Positions 35,967-48,698 are shown, counted from the first letter of the stretch. The stretch is 64,000 bases of DNA from Nitrogeniibacter aestuarii (GCF_017309585.1 NZ_CP071321.1:1116001-1180000), one strand, 5' to 3'. Notes: a model not told the origin generated them from the letters alone. Made by a program: numbers and translations.

Positions 35967-36779
35967 ATGAACAAGCCCAAGGACTTCCCCATGGATATGC
36001 TGCAACTGGGCTCGCACATCGTGAGCTCCCGCCTGCTGGTGGGCACCGGCAAGTATCGCGACTTCGACGAGACCCGCGCCGCCATCGACGCCAGCGGGGC
36101 GCAAGTGGTCACCGTGGCCATTCGCCGCACCAACATCGGGCAGGACCCCAACGCACCGAGCCTGCTCGATGCGCTCCCGCCCGACGAGTTCGTGATGCTG
36201 CCCAACTCCGCCGGCTGCTTCACCGCCGACGATGCGGTGCGCACGCTCAGGCTCGCCCGCGAGCTGCTTGACGGGCACAACCTGGTCAAGCTGGAAGTGC
36301 TGGGGGACCAGGAAACCCTGTTCCCCAACATGCCCGAAACGCTCAAGGCGGCCGAGACGCTGGTCAAGGACGGCTTCGAGGTGATGGTCTATTGCTCGGA
36401 TGACCCCATCCAGGCACGCATGCTCGAAGACATGGGCTGCGTGGCCATCATGCCCCTGGCCAGCCTGATCGGCTCGGGGATGGGCATTCTCAATCCGTGG
36501 AACCTGGGCATCATCATCGACCGCAGCCGCGTGCCGGTGATCGTCGATGCGGGTGTGGGCACGGCCTCGGATGCCGCCATCGCCATGGAGCTGGGCTGCG
36601 ACGGGGTGCTCATGAACACCGCCATTGCCGCCGCCAACGATCCGGTGCGCATGGCCGGCGCCATGCGTTCGGCCGTGCAGGCCGGGCGCGACGCCTTCCT
36701 CGCCGGGCGCATGCCCAAACGCCTCTACGCGGGCAGCCCCAGCTCGCCCGTGGGCGGCGTGATCGGCGCCAGCAAGTAA
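35967..36779 (+). CDS. thiG: Thiazole synthase
   Basis: 270 residues from the ATG at 35967 (TGAGGA upstream). ThiG forms the thiazole phosphate of thiamine from deoxyxylulose phosphate, ThiS-thiocarboxylate and dehydroglycine. Seen: SSRLLVGTGKYRDF, VTVAIRRTNIGQ, VKLEVLGD (with the Schiff-base lysine), PLASLIGSGMGI and PVIVDAGVGTASDAAIAMELGCDGVLMNTAIA. All are family-conserved and intact. The gene comes 10 bases after the DUF1097 gene. Confidence 0.95.
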   Translation: MNKPKDFPMDMLQLGSHIVSSRLLVGTGKYRDFDETRAAIDASGAQVVTVAIRRTNIGQDPNAPSLLDALPPDEFVMLPNSAGCFTADDAVRTLRLARELLDGHNLVKLEVLGDQETLFPNMPETLKAAETLVKDGFEVMVYCSDDPIQARMLEDMGCVAIMPLASLIGSGMGILNPWNLGIIIDRSRVPVIVDAGVGTASDAAIAMELGCDGVLMNTAIAAANDPVRMAGAMRSAVQAGRDAFLAGRMPKRLYAGSPSSPVGGVIGASK

Positions 36780-36864
36780 TTCAACCTATTGAAGTGCCCG
36801 CCCGGACCGGAAACGGTCCGTGGCGGCGCTCGTCCGAACACATCACACTCAAGGAGAACAGGGC

Positions 36865-38307
36865 ATGAGCACAAGCACGCCCCTCGAATGCGACATGCTG
36901 GTCCTCGGGGCCGGCCCCGGCGGCTATTCGGCCGCGTTCCGGTCAGCCGATCTGGGCATGAAGACCATCCTCGTCGAGCGCTACGGCACCCTCGGCGGCG
37001 TGTGCCTGAACGTGGGCTGCATTCCCTCCAAGGCCTTGCTGCATGTGGCCAGCGTGATGGAAGAGGTGGCCTCTTTCGAAGACCTCGGCGTCGAATACGA
37101 CGAGCCGAACATCGACGTGAGCCGTCTGCTGGCCCACAAGAACAAGGTGGTCGGCAAACTCACCGGCGGGCTGGCGGCCATGGCGCAGATGCGCAAGGTG
37201 ACCGTAGTGCGCGGCAGCGGCAGGTTCGCCGATGCGCACACGCTGTCCGTCGCGCTGACCACCGGGCCGGGGCAGGCCGCCACGGGCGAGACGCAGCAGA
37301 TTCGCTTCAAGCAATGCATCATCGCGGCGGGCAGTTCGGCGGTGCATCTGCCCTTCCTGCCCGAGGACGCGCGCATCGTCGATTCCACCGGCGCGCTGGA
37401 ACTGCGTCAGGTGCCGAAGAAGATGCTGGTGATCGGCGGCGGCATCATCGGGCTGGAGATGGCCACGGTGTACTCCGCGCTCGGCGCCCGGGTGGATGTG
37501 GTCGAGATGCAGGACACGCTGATGCAGGGGCCGGACCGGGATCTGGTGCGGGTGTGGGAGAAGCAGAACAAGCATCGCTTCGACCGCATCATGACCGGTA
37601 CGCGCACCACCGCCGTGCATGCCCGCGACGACGGGCTGCATGTGAGCTTCGAGGGCAAGAAGGCGCCGGCCGAGCCGCAGCGCTACGACCTCATCCTGCA
37701 ATCGGCCGGCCGCAAGCCGAACGGACTCGCCATTGGCGCTGACCAGGCCGGCGTGACCGTGAGCGAGCAGGGCTTCATCTCGGTGGATGCCCACATGCGC
37801 ACCAACGTGCCGCACATCTTCGCCATCGGCGACATCGTCGGCCAGCCCATGCTCGCCCACAAGGCGGTGCATGAGGCCCATGTGGCCGCCGAAGTGGCGG
37901 CGGGGCACGATCGCCGCTTCGATGCCTCGGTGATTCCGAGCGTGGCCTACACGCATCCGGAAGTGGCCTGGGTGGGCATGACCGAAACCCAGGCCAAGGC
38001 CGAGGGCAGGGCGGTGAGCGCCGCCAAGTTTCCCTGGGCCGCCAGCGGCCGGGCCATCGCCAATGGCGCCGACTACGGCATGACCAAGCTCATCTTTGAC
38101 GAGACCACGCATCAGTGCATCGGCGGCGCCATGGTCGGCCCCAGCGCGGGCGACATGATCGGCGAGGTGGTGCTGGCCATCGAGATGGGGGCCAAGGCTC
38201 AGGACATCGGGCGCAGTATTCACCCGCACCCGACACTGGGCGAATCCATCGGCATGGCGGCCGAGGTGTTCGAGGGCGTGTGTACCGATCTGCCGGCCGC
38301 GCGCTGA
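36865..38307 (+). CDS. acoL: Dihydrolipoamide dehydrogenase (E3) of acetoin operon
   Basis: 480 residues from the ATG at 36865 (AAGGAGAACAGGGC upstream). FAD-binding GAGPGGYSAAF, redox disulfide GGVCLNVGCIPSK, NAD-binding VIGGGIIGLEMATVYSALG, FAIGDIVGQPMLAHKA, and the C-terminal catalytic HPHPTLGESI are all present. It reoxidises the lipoyl arm of AcoC. It lacks the extra N-terminal lipoyl domain found in some E3 proteins. It is the last gene of the operon. Confidence 0.94.
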   Translation: MSTSTPLECDMLVLGAGPGGYSAAFRSADLGMKTILVERYGTLGGVCLNVGCIPSKALLHVASVMEEVASFEDLGVEYDEPNIDVSRLLAHKNKVVGKLTGGLAAMAQMRKVTVVRGSGRFADAHTLSVALTTGPGQAATGETQQIRFKQCIIAAGSSAVHLPFLPEDARIVDSTGALELRQVPKKMLVIGGGIIGLEMATVYSALGARVDVVEMQDTLMQGPDRDLVRVWEKQNKHRFDRIMTGTRTTAVHARDDGLHVSFEGKKAPAEPQRYDLILQSAGRKPNGLAIGADQAGVTVSEQGFISVDAHMRTNVPHIFAIGDIVGQPMLAHKAVHEAHVAAEVAAGHDRRFDASVIPSVAYTHPEVAWVGMTETQAKAEGRAVSAAKFPWAASGRAIANGADYGMTKLIFDETTHQCIGGAMVGPSAGDMIGEVVLAIEMGAKAQDIGRSIHPHPTLGESIGMAAEVFEGVCTDLPAAR

Positions 38308-38325
38308 GCGCGGTGGCCAGGTGAA

Positions 38326-39338
38326 TCAGCCCGGGCGCATCTCGCCGCACAACGGTTGGCGGAGGTGCACGCGCACCTGCGCGGGCGTGTGCGCGACGGC
38401 CAGCAGGTAGTGCAGCTTGGCGAAGGCGGCCTCGGGCGTGAGGTCGGCGCCGTCGATCACGCCCAGACGGGAGAGTGCCGCGCCGCTGGCGTAGGTGTCC
38501 TGCGCCACGCGGCCCTGCCAGCACTGGGTCAGGTTCAGCACGACCAGCTCGCGCTCGGCGGCGCGCTCCAGCGCGGCCGATAGCGTCGGATCGTCGCTGG
38601 GCAGGTTGCCCACGCCGTAGCTGAGCAGAATCAGCCCGCGCACGGCCGGGTCCGCCGACAGGGCGTCGATGCGGCGTCCGCTCAGGCCCGGGTGCACGGT
38701 CAGCAGTTCGACCGTGTCCGTCGAGAGTGGCGGGTTGCGAAAATCCCGCGCTGGCGGCGAGAGCAGGGCACGCTCATCGACCTGAAGGTCGATGCCGATG
38801 CGGGCCAGAGCCGGCGCGTTGGGCGAATCGAAGGCGTCGAAATCGCTGCTCGCACGCTTGCGACAGCGGTTGCCACGCATGAGCGTGCGCCCGAAGCACA
38901 CCGCCACCTCGCGGATCTCGCGCCGGGCGGCGAACTGCAGCGCCGCGTGCACGTTGCCCAGGGCGTCGCTGCGTGCCTGCAACCAGGGAATCTGCGCCCC
39001 GGTGAGAATCACCGGCTTGTCCGCGCCCATCAGCAGGAAGGACAGGGCGGAGGCGGTCCACGCCAGGGTGTCGGTGCCGTGCAGGACCACGAAGCCGTCA
39101 TACGCGTCCCATTGCGCGATGAGCGGGGCGGCAATCGCCGACCAGTCGCCCGGGCGCAATTGCGCGCTGTCGATAGGGTGCTCGAGCGACTGCACATCGA
39201 AATGCGGGAGACGATGAGCATCTTCAGCGAGCGCGGCATGCAGCCGCTCGGCGAACCCGTCCATCGGACGCAGCCCGTCGGGCGAGGGCGCCATCCCGAT
39301 GGTGCCCCCCGCGTAGAGGACGAGAACCCGCGATGCCA

Positions 39339-39339
<1 letters not shown>
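38326..39339 (-). CDS. L-asparaginase, type I-like
   Basis: 337 residues. The first catalytic threonine is in YAGGTIGM and the second in VVLHGTDTLAWTASALSF, both standard for asparaginases. There is no signal peptide, so it is a cytoplasmic enzyme that turns asparagine into aspartate and ammonia. Its start overlaps the stop of aspA (TGATG), so aspartate made here feeds the aspartase of the same operon. Confidence 0.9.
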
Positions 39340-40739
<1,400 letters not shown>

Positions 40740-40803
40740 GAGAAGGCTTCCGTTGGGGTTGGGGGTGCCCGGATGCAGGGGAGCGTCCGGGCGGGCGGCG
40801 CAC

Positions 40804-42264
40804 TCAGGTACGCTCGGGTGTCAGTGCAGAAGAGGCGGACTGCGGAAGCTCGGGCTCCAGTGTCCAGGCAGCGGGGTCGACGCCCACGTCGGTAAAGCGG
40901 CGGGCATCGAATCGCGGTTCGTCCGCCCCGGCAGCCACCTGTTGGTCGTAGTCCTTCATCAGACGCAGGCCGGTCTTGAACAGCATGGCCAGGGCAAACA
41001 GGTTGACCAGGGCGAGCAGGCCCATGGTCACGTCGGCGAAGGCGAACGCGGTGCCCAGATCGGTGGTGGCGCCCCAGCCGCACAGGGCAATGACCATCAC
41101 CCGGTACACCACCAGCACGCTGCGGTTCTCACCGGTGAAGAAGCTCAGGCTGTTTTCACCCAGGTAGTAGTTGTAGACCATGGTGGTGAAGCCGAAGAGC
41201 ATCAGGGCAACGCTCACGAACACCCGGCCCCATTCGCCCACGATGCCCGCCAGTGATGCCTGGGTCAGCGCAACGCCGCCCAGCTCGGTGGCCATGCCGG
41301 GTTGATAGACATTGCTCAGCAGCACCATGAAGGCGGTGCAGGAACACAGGATGAGGGTGTCGATGAATACCGAGAACGCCTGCACGATGCCCTGGCTGGC
41401 CGGATGGGGCACGTAGGCCACCGCCGCCACGTTGGGCGCGCTGCCCAGACCGGCCTCGTTGGAGAACAGACCGCGCTTCACGCCCAGCAGAATGGCGCCA
41501 CCGATGCCGCCGCCAATGGCCGGCTCAAGACCGAAAGCACTCTTGAAGATCAGGGCAAACACGCCGGGGACCGCGTCGATGTTCATGGCGATGACGATCA
41601 GCGCGATGGCCAGATAGCCCACCGCCATGACCGGCACCAGGAATTCGGCCACCTGGGCGATGCGGCGCACACCGCCGAAGACGATGCCGGCCACCACCAG
41701 CGCCAGCACGATGCCCGAGGCGAACACCGGCACGCCGAAGGCGTCGTTGACCGAGGTGGCCACCGAGTAGGACTGCAGGGCATTGAAGCCGAAGCCGAAG
41801 GTGGCAAGCAACAGCACCGAGTAGATGCCGGCCAGCCACTTCCACTGCGGGCCCATGCCGCGCGAGATGTAGTATGCCGGCCCGCCGCGGTAGGTGCCAT
41901 CGGGCTCGGCCTGCTTGTAGGCCTGGGCGAGAGTGCATTCGAAATAACTGGTGGCCATGCCGATCAGGCCCACCACCCACATCCAGAAAATGGCGCCCGG
42001 TCCGCCCAGGGTGATGGCCACGGCGACGCCGGCAATGTTGCCGCCGCCCACGCGACCGGCCACGGACAGCATGAGCGCCTGGAAGGAGGACAGATGCCCG
42101 TAGCGGTCCTTGGCGAAGGCCTGGTTGGCCCCGAGAATGCGGAACATGCGCCCGAAGTAGCGGAACTGGACGAAGCGCGAGCCCACGGTAAACCACAGGC
42201 CGAGACCGATGAGCACCACGATCAGCACCTTGCCCCAGAGCAGGTCGTTGAGCAGATCAAGCAT
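40804..42264 (-). CDS. Alanine/glycine:cation symporter family protein
   Basis: 486 residues with about eleven membrane segments. Signature stretches of the AGCS family: GNIAGVAVAITLGGPGAIFWMW, RGGPAYYISRGM and KRGLFSNEAGLGSAPNVAA. It takes up small neutral amino acids with Na+. Next to aspartase and asparaginase it may import asparagine, aspartate or alanine (inference). It is the first gene of the operon and is divergent from an HTH regulator. Confidence 0.88.
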   Translation of the reverse strand: MLDLLNDLLWGKVLIVVLIGLGLWFTVGSRFVQFRYFGRMFRILGANQAFAKDRYGHLSSFQALMLSVAGRVGGGNIAGVAVAITLGGPGAIFWMWVVGLIGMATSYFECTLAQAYKQAEPDGTYRGGPAYYISRGMGPQWKWLAGIYSVLLLATFGFGFNALQSYSVATSVNDAFGVPVFASGIVLALVVAGIVFGGVRRIAQVAEFLVPVMAVGYLAIALIVIAMNIDAVPGVFALIFKSAFGLEPAIGGGIGGAILLGVKRGLFSNEAGLGSAPNVAAVAYVPHPASQGIVQAFSVFIDTLILCSCTAFMVLLSNVYQPGMATELGGVALTQASLAGIVGEWGRVFVSVALMLFGFTTMVYNYYLGENSLSFFTGENRSVLVVYRVMVIALCGWGATTDLGTAFAFADVTMGLLALVNLFALAMLFKTGLRLMKDYDQQVAAGADEPRFDARRFTDVGVDPAAWTLEPELPQSASSALTPERT

Positions 42265-42516
42265 GGTGGCCTCCAGTGAATGAGGCGGTGTGACGGGCGT
42301 AGCCAGGTGTGCGCGAATGAAGCAGGGTCATGTCGTTGTCTCCTTGTTCGGTCGTGTGGTCACGACGGCAGCTATGTTTTGCCGACAGGTGATGCCATTG
42401 GAACAAGGAGGAGGGCGCGCCGGGAATTTGACGGCTTGATACACATTGGCGCCAATCGACGCTGAAACTGCGCCATACTGCGCCAGTTGCCATGGGCGCT
42501 CCGGATCTGCAACCTC

Positions 42517-43329
42517 ATGAATGAAGACTTCGCGCGTAATCTGCGCCTGCTGTGCAGCTACTACAAATCCATCGCCGAGGTGTGCCGGCGGCTGGACATC
42601 AACCGCCCGCAGTTCAATCGCTACCTGTCAGGGCGGTACCGTCCCGGCGACGGTACCCTGCGCCGGCTATGCGATTTTTTCGGTGTCGAGGTGCACGAGA
42701 TCATGCTGCCCAGCGCGCAGTTCGAGCGACTGGTGTCGGTGCGACCGCGTCCGCAGCATGCGCCCGAGGCGCAAACCGCCGAGGCCCGCCATCTGATCCA
42801 CCTCAAGGAGATCGGCAGTGCCGGGCTGGACCGTTTTCTGGGCAGTTATTTCGAGACCTATCTCTCCATGGCCTGCCCGGGCAAGATACTGCGTACGCTG
42901 GTGACCCTTGAACGGCAGGACGACGGCGTGGTGTACCAGCGCACGGAACGGCTCATCGAGCATCCAAGCGAGAAGGCCTATCACGGTGTGTATCGGGGCG
43001 TCGTACACCTGCTCACCGATCGCATCTTCCTGAACGACTACGAGACCCTGACCGGGCTCGAAATCACCCAGACCATTCTGTTCCCCTCGTTCAAGAACCG
43101 GGTCTCACGGCTGACCGGACTCAAGCTTGGCGTCTCGGGCAGCGGCGAGCGGATGCCATGCTGTGCGCGGGTGGTCTATGAATTTCTGGGGCCGCACATC
43201 GACGTGCGCAAGGCGCTGCGTTTGTGCGGTCTCTACGATATGGATGATGCGCGTATTGATTCAGCGACCCGGCAGGCCATTCGGAACGATATGGCACCGG
43301 GCGAGTGGCACTTTCGGGCGCGATACTGA
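42517..43329 (+). CDS. HTH (Cro/C1-type) regulator with large C-terminal domain
   Basis: 270 residues from the ATG at 42517; an ATG at 42487 in the same frame is an alternative. The first 65 residues hold an XRE-type helix-turn-helix (SIAEVCRRLDINRPQFNRYLSGRYRPGDGTLRRLCDFFGV). The remaining 200 residues have no domain that I recognise. It is divergent from the symporter-aspartase-asparaginase operon and probably controls it. Confidence 0.75.
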   Translation: MNEDFARNLRLLCSYYKSIAEVCRRLDINRPQFNRYLSGRYRPGDGTLRRLCDFFGVEVHEIMLPSAQFERLVSVRPRPQHAPEAQTAEARHLIHLKEIGSAGLDRFLGSYFETYLSMACPGKILRTLVTLERQDDGVVYQRTERLIEHPSEKAYHGVYRGVVHLLTDRIFLNDYETLTGLEITQTILFPSFKNRVSRLTGLKLGVSGSGERMPCCARVVYEFLGPHIDVRKALRLCGLYDMDDARIDSATRQAIRNDMAPGEWHFRARY

Positions 43330-43402
43330 CTCAAGGCCAAGGTGGTTGAACAGCAGCCAAAGGCAGCCTGACCGGGGGAGGGGCCAGCATAAGGAGTAAA
43401 CG

Positions 43403-43432
43403 AAAAAAGGGGCGGTGAAACCGCCCCTTTTT
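43403..43432. terminator. Bidirectional terminator between HTH regulator and cold shock gene
   Basis: AAAAAAGGGGCGGT / ACCGCCCCTTTTT with a short GAA loop separates converging genes. Confidence 0.9.
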
Positions 43433-43474
43433 CAGACCTGGTCACGAGCCCGAAAGCGGGCTCTGACGCAATTA

Positions 43475-43678
43475 TTACTCGGCCTTGATGTTGCTTGCCT
43501 GCTTGCCTTTCGGGCCGGTGGTGACGTCAAACGACACCTTCTGGCCTTCGGTCAGCGTGCGGAAACCGTTGGACTGAATCGCGGAGAAGTGCGCGAACAG
43601 ATCTTCGCCGCCTTCATCCGGGCTGATGAAACCGAATCCCTTGGACTCGTTGAACCATTTGACAGTGCCAGTAGCCAT
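43475..43678 (-). CDS. Cold shock protein (CspA family)
   Basis: 67 residues. RNA-binding motifs RNP1 (KGFGFI) and RNP2 (DLFAHF) are intact, with the usual start GTVKWFNESKGFGFI. It is an OB-fold single-strand nucleic acid chaperone. A ribosome site (CGGAG) lies ten bases upstream. The roughly 330 bases before it hold no other gene and may contain a long leader, as in other csp genes, including a small GGGG-TCTA-CCCC-like stem near 43705. Confidence 0.95.
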   Translation of the reverse strand: MATGTVKWFNESKGFGFISPDEGGEDLFAHFSAIQSNGFRTLTEGQKVSFDVTTGPKGKQASNIKAE

Positions 43679-44008
43679 GTCTTGTATCTCCGTAGAAATT
43701 AATGGGGTCTAGCCCCGAACGTAAAGGGCGAGATCAAGACGGCGAGTACAGATGGGGCTTGGTACGGCGCAGGAGTGCGTGAACACAACCGACAAAAGAA
43801 CTGGACTGCTTAAAATCGCTGATGCGTACGCTACACGGCATTTCCCATAACTGCAAACAAAATTTTGAATTGGTGAAACACCGTCGAGCCCATATGGCGG
43901 GTTTACGTCGGTGCAATTGCGCCCCATGGCCCGGCAAACTGACGCCATGAAGTCGGAACCGGACTGTCTCGCCACCAGCCATTCAGGGGCATGGTGCGAG
44001 GTGTGGGC
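43679..44008 (-). other. Gene-free region upstream of cold shock gene
   Basis: I see no convincing gene here. The short minus-strand frames do not resemble proteins, and the sequence is less G+C-rich than its surroundings. It probably holds the promoter and leader of the cold shock gene and the end of the MFS transcript. Confidence 0.5.
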
Positions 44009-45202
44009 TCAGGCTGTTGGCATGCGCCGTGCCGCAAGCCCGGCGGCGAGGGCCACGATCAGCCATGCGAGCACGGGAAAGGCGAGTATCCATGGTAGCC
44101 AGTCAGCCTGCCGGGGCACGCCGCTGGCGCTGACGCCGAGTCGTACGAAGGTGGCCAGTGCCAACAGGGCGAACAGGATGCCCGTCAGGCGTCCATGCTG
44201 ACCGCGGGCGCTGCCGAACTCGCCGACAAGACCGAAGACGGCGGCCAGGGACACGCCCCAGCCAATGCCGGCGATGAGTTGGCCTGAAGCTGCGGCGGCC
44301 AGTCCGGGTGCCAGTCCTGTCAGCGCGGCACCCACGGCGCCGCCAGCGCAGCCCAGCGCCAGCGCGGTGGTGCTGCCCACTGCGCGAGTGAGGCGGCCCG
44401 TCTGGGTCAGCGCCAGATGGAATCCGATCCAGAAGATGGGCAGCAACCAGGGCAGTTCATTGGCAGAGGCGTCCAGCAGATAGCGGGGACGCGCATTCAG
44501 GTTCGCGTCCGCCTGAAAGCCCAGGGCCGCCAGCATGATGAGACCGAACAGGGTGGGGAGCCGGAATTGGGGCAGGGGCCGCGCCTCACGCGCTGGTTCA
44601 GTCTCGCTCGAGGCGTGGCGTTCGGCCTTGATCAGACCGATGGATAAGGCCGCCAGCGCAGCACTCGACAGCGCAAAAGGCAGGCGCGGATCGAGCCCGC
44701 TCAGCACGGTGCCAAGGTACGGCGCCAGTGCGCTGGCAAGTGCGGTGCCCATCAACATGGTGGAGGCAAGGCGGGGAATGGCCGGGCGCGCAGCGTGACG
44801 GGTGATCATCGCGAAGACAGGTGCCCGAAGCGCCGACGAGGTGATCGCCCACAGGGCCGTCAGCGCCAGCAACAGCGGGGCCCGCCAGGTGTCATCCGCC
44901 GGGCCCGCCAGCCACGGTAGCGCCGCAAAACTCGCACACGACAGCAAGGTGGCGCCGAGCAACCATGGGCCGATTCGAGCGTAGGCGCGTCGGGCCCGGT
45001 CGGCGGCGAAACCCGCGACCACGTCGAAGACGGCAAACAGGATCTGATCGACCAGCAGGAGCCAAATGGTCATCTCCCGCGCAATGCCCACGCTCTCGAG
45101 CAGCGCTGGCAGGAACACGACATAGGCCGTCCAGCTGCACAGGAACAAGAACTGGACGACCGCAACATAGCGCGCAAGGGCGGAGGAGGTCGTCGCAGTC
45201 AT
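44009..45202 (-). CDS. MFS transporter
   Basis: 397 residues with about twelve hydrophobic segments. VVAGFAADRARRAYARIGPWLLGATLL after the second segment has the loop pattern of the MFS family, and its GPWLL part recalls the GPH/MelB type. The ATG at 45202 was chosen because the first membrane segment starts shortly after it; the frame is open to 45322 without any hydrophobic part. The substrate is unknown. The gene stands alone. Confidence 0.72.
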   Translation of the reverse strand: MTATTSSALARYVAVVQFLFLCSWTAYVVFLPALLESVGIAREMTIWLLLVDQILFAVFDVVAGFAADRARRAYARIGPWLLGATLLSCASFAALPWLAGPADDTWRAPLLLALTALWAITSSALRAPVFAMITRHAARPAIPRLASTMLMGTALASALAPYLGTVLSGLDPRLPFALSSAALAALSIGLIKAERHASSETEPAREARPLPQFRLPTLFGLIMLAALGFQADANLNARPRYLLDASANELPWLLPIFWIGFHLALTQTGRLTRAVGSTTALALGCAGGAVGAALTGLAPGLAAAASGQLIAGIGWGVSLAAVFGLVGEFGSARGQHGRLTGILFALLALATFVRLGVSASGVPRQADWLPWILAFPVLAWLIVALAAGLAARRMPTA

Positions 45203-45382
45203 GATATTGGCAGTGAGAATGGGAGGCTTCGGGACTTTAGCTGAAGCGCGCTGGGAAAAACGTTGATCCGTCACACTGACGTGGAAAATGGCGGCCGTGC
45301 GCTCTTGCGGCGCGCGTGCCACCGGCGTCTTGCATCAGCAGGCAGCCCCGAGTTCGCGCTTCGCCTTTTACGACATCCAACA

Positions 45383-45420
45383 ACACAATGCCCGGCATCT
45401 TTCGATGCCGGGCATTGTGT
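45383..45420. repeat. Perfect 17-bp stem-loop
   Basis: ACACAATGCCCGGCATC and its exact complement are separated by TTTC. It lies between the MFS gene start and the end of thiC copy 2. There is no T-tract; it may still end thiC copy 2 transcripts, taking the place of the damaged terminator at 45462. Confidence 0.6.
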
Positions 45421-45499
45421 CACCTCCCGCGCCGGGCCTCAGGCGTTATTCACATTTCGGACTGCGGCCCGTTTCTGTTGGTCCGTCGCCTGGTGTGGC

Positions 45500-47416
<1,917 letters not shown>

Positions 47417-47450
47417 GCGTGACTCTCCAGATGGATTGGGGGGAGAGTCG
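47417..47450 (-). promoter_or_regulatory. Ribosome-site sequestering hairpin of thiC copy 2
   Basis: On the mRNA, GACTCTCC (from 47449-47442) can pair perfectly with GGAGAGTC (from 47428-47421), which contains the ribosome site. The same GACTCTC can instead pair with GAGAGAGTC inside the aptamer (47530-47522), giving two exclusive states. Confidence 0.75.
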
Positions 47451-47479
47451 GATCGCGCTCAGGGCAGGGGCTTTGGCGC

Positions 47480-47555
47480 GTCGTTTCCCTTCGCCGGCAT
47501 GATCCGGATCAGGTTCCAAGGGACTCTCTCAGCCGCACCGGCGGCACCCCCAACG
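47480..47555 (-). promoter_or_regulatory. TPP riboswitch (THI element)
   Basis: On the minus strand the conserved parts appear in order: GGGGGTGCC, GGCTGAGA, CCCTTGGAACCTGATCCGG, ATGCCGGCGAAGGGAAACGA. These are the hallmarks of the TPP aptamer. It controls thiC copy 2, 64 bases downstream. Confidence 0.95.
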
Positions 47556-47750
47556 AATGAGTGACACGCTAAAGGAAAACGCCAACAAGTTCAATTCAGG
47601 TTGACGCCCACTGCCAACGCGATGTGCGTACCGGCCCGGCGAGGCGTGACACATTCATGAGCTTCGGCTCGCTCATTGATTCAATCTATGAGCGCTTCGT
47701 ATGCCCTGCGTATATAAATAAAGCTGCGTAATATGATCAAGGGGTACTTG

Positions 47751-48698
47751 ATGGCTTCGAACTGGACGACGATGGGTGGGCTTGGTCGCGCACTGGTACT
47801 GGCAGCCACCCTGGCGGGGGGCTCGGCCCAGGCGGCTGATGCGTTCGACGTTGATAGCTTGGTCTGGTTCAAGGGCGGTACGCTCGCCGACTGGACCGGG
47901 ACGAATGCAGCCAGCTTTGCCGCCTTCTACGACGACTTTACCGACAACGTGCCGCCGCCGTCCTCGCCGTGGATCTACGGGACCGGCAACCCCGCGCGTT
48001 ATGCCCTCGTCAATGTTGCTTCGGGCGCAACCGACGCAGTGACCGAGTCGAACGGTTTTCTGCATATGCACCCCCGTCAGAGCACACCGGGTAGCAACGC
48101 GGCGGGTCAGGGGTTTGCGCACTCACTCGGTGTCCGGCTGCTCTCCAATGACGACGAGGCGTTCCCCGAGCGGGGGTTCAACTTCGCGGCAAGCAATGCG
48201 GTTGCCGGCATCTTTGCGCTGCCGAGCTTCAGTGACGGGAGCGCCATCGGCATTCGCCTGACCGATGCATTCAGCAACGCCAATAATATGGTCGATCTGC
48301 GCATGGGGCGCGAAGCAGGGGCTGAATTCATTCACTGGCGCGTACAGGATTTCATCAACGGGACGGCAACCGTCATCGATTCGGTGCCCTACGCCGTACC
48401 GGTGGGGGCTGACCGCCTGGTGCTGGCGCTGACGAAGCCGAACGAGAACGATTCGGAAGTGTTCGCTTACTACGGTTTCATGGACAGCGCGACAGGGGCG
48501 TATGTGGCCGGTGGCGAGCTCACCGCGCTCGGTGGCAGCACCGAGATCTTCGACGGCGAGTCGTTCTCGTCGATCGAACTGCGTGCGGTGACAGCGGTGC
48601 CGGAGCCCGCCTCGGCGTTCATGTGGTTCGCCGGCATGGCATTGCTGGCAAACCGCATCCGCCAGACACGGCGCAGGGCAGGTGACCCCGCGGTTTAA
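47751..48698 (+). CDS. PEP-CTERM sorting domain protein
   Basis: 315 residues from the ATG at 47751, chosen because AAGGGG lies seven bases upstream; an ATG at 47733 is in frame. A signal peptide (LAGGSAQAAD) and a C-terminal VPEPASAFMWFAGMALLANRIRQTRRR (PEP motif, membrane segment, basic end) mark it for exosortase processing. The body is a low-cysteine beta-rich secreted domain without known motif. No related gene is adjacent. Confidence 0.85.
   Translation: MASNWTTMGGLGRALVLAATLAGGSAQAADAFDVDSLVWFKGGTLADWTGTNAASFAAFYDDFTDNVPPPSSPWIYGTGNPARYALVNVASGATDAVTESNGFLHMHPRQSTPGSNAAGQGFAHSLGVRLLSNDDEAFPERGFNFAASNAVAGIFALPSFSDGSAIGIRLTDAFSNANNMVDLRMGREAGAEFIHWRVQDFINGTATVIDSVPYAVPVGADRLVLALTKPNENDSEVFAYYGFMDSATGAYVAGGELTALGGSTEIFDGESFSSIELRAVTAVPEPASAFMWFAGMALLANRIRQTRRRAGDPAV

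Noticed and set aside
43709..43982. Two overlapping short minus-strand frames before the cold shock gene
   Set aside because: No ribosome site, no known motif, and they lie where the cold shock leader is expected.
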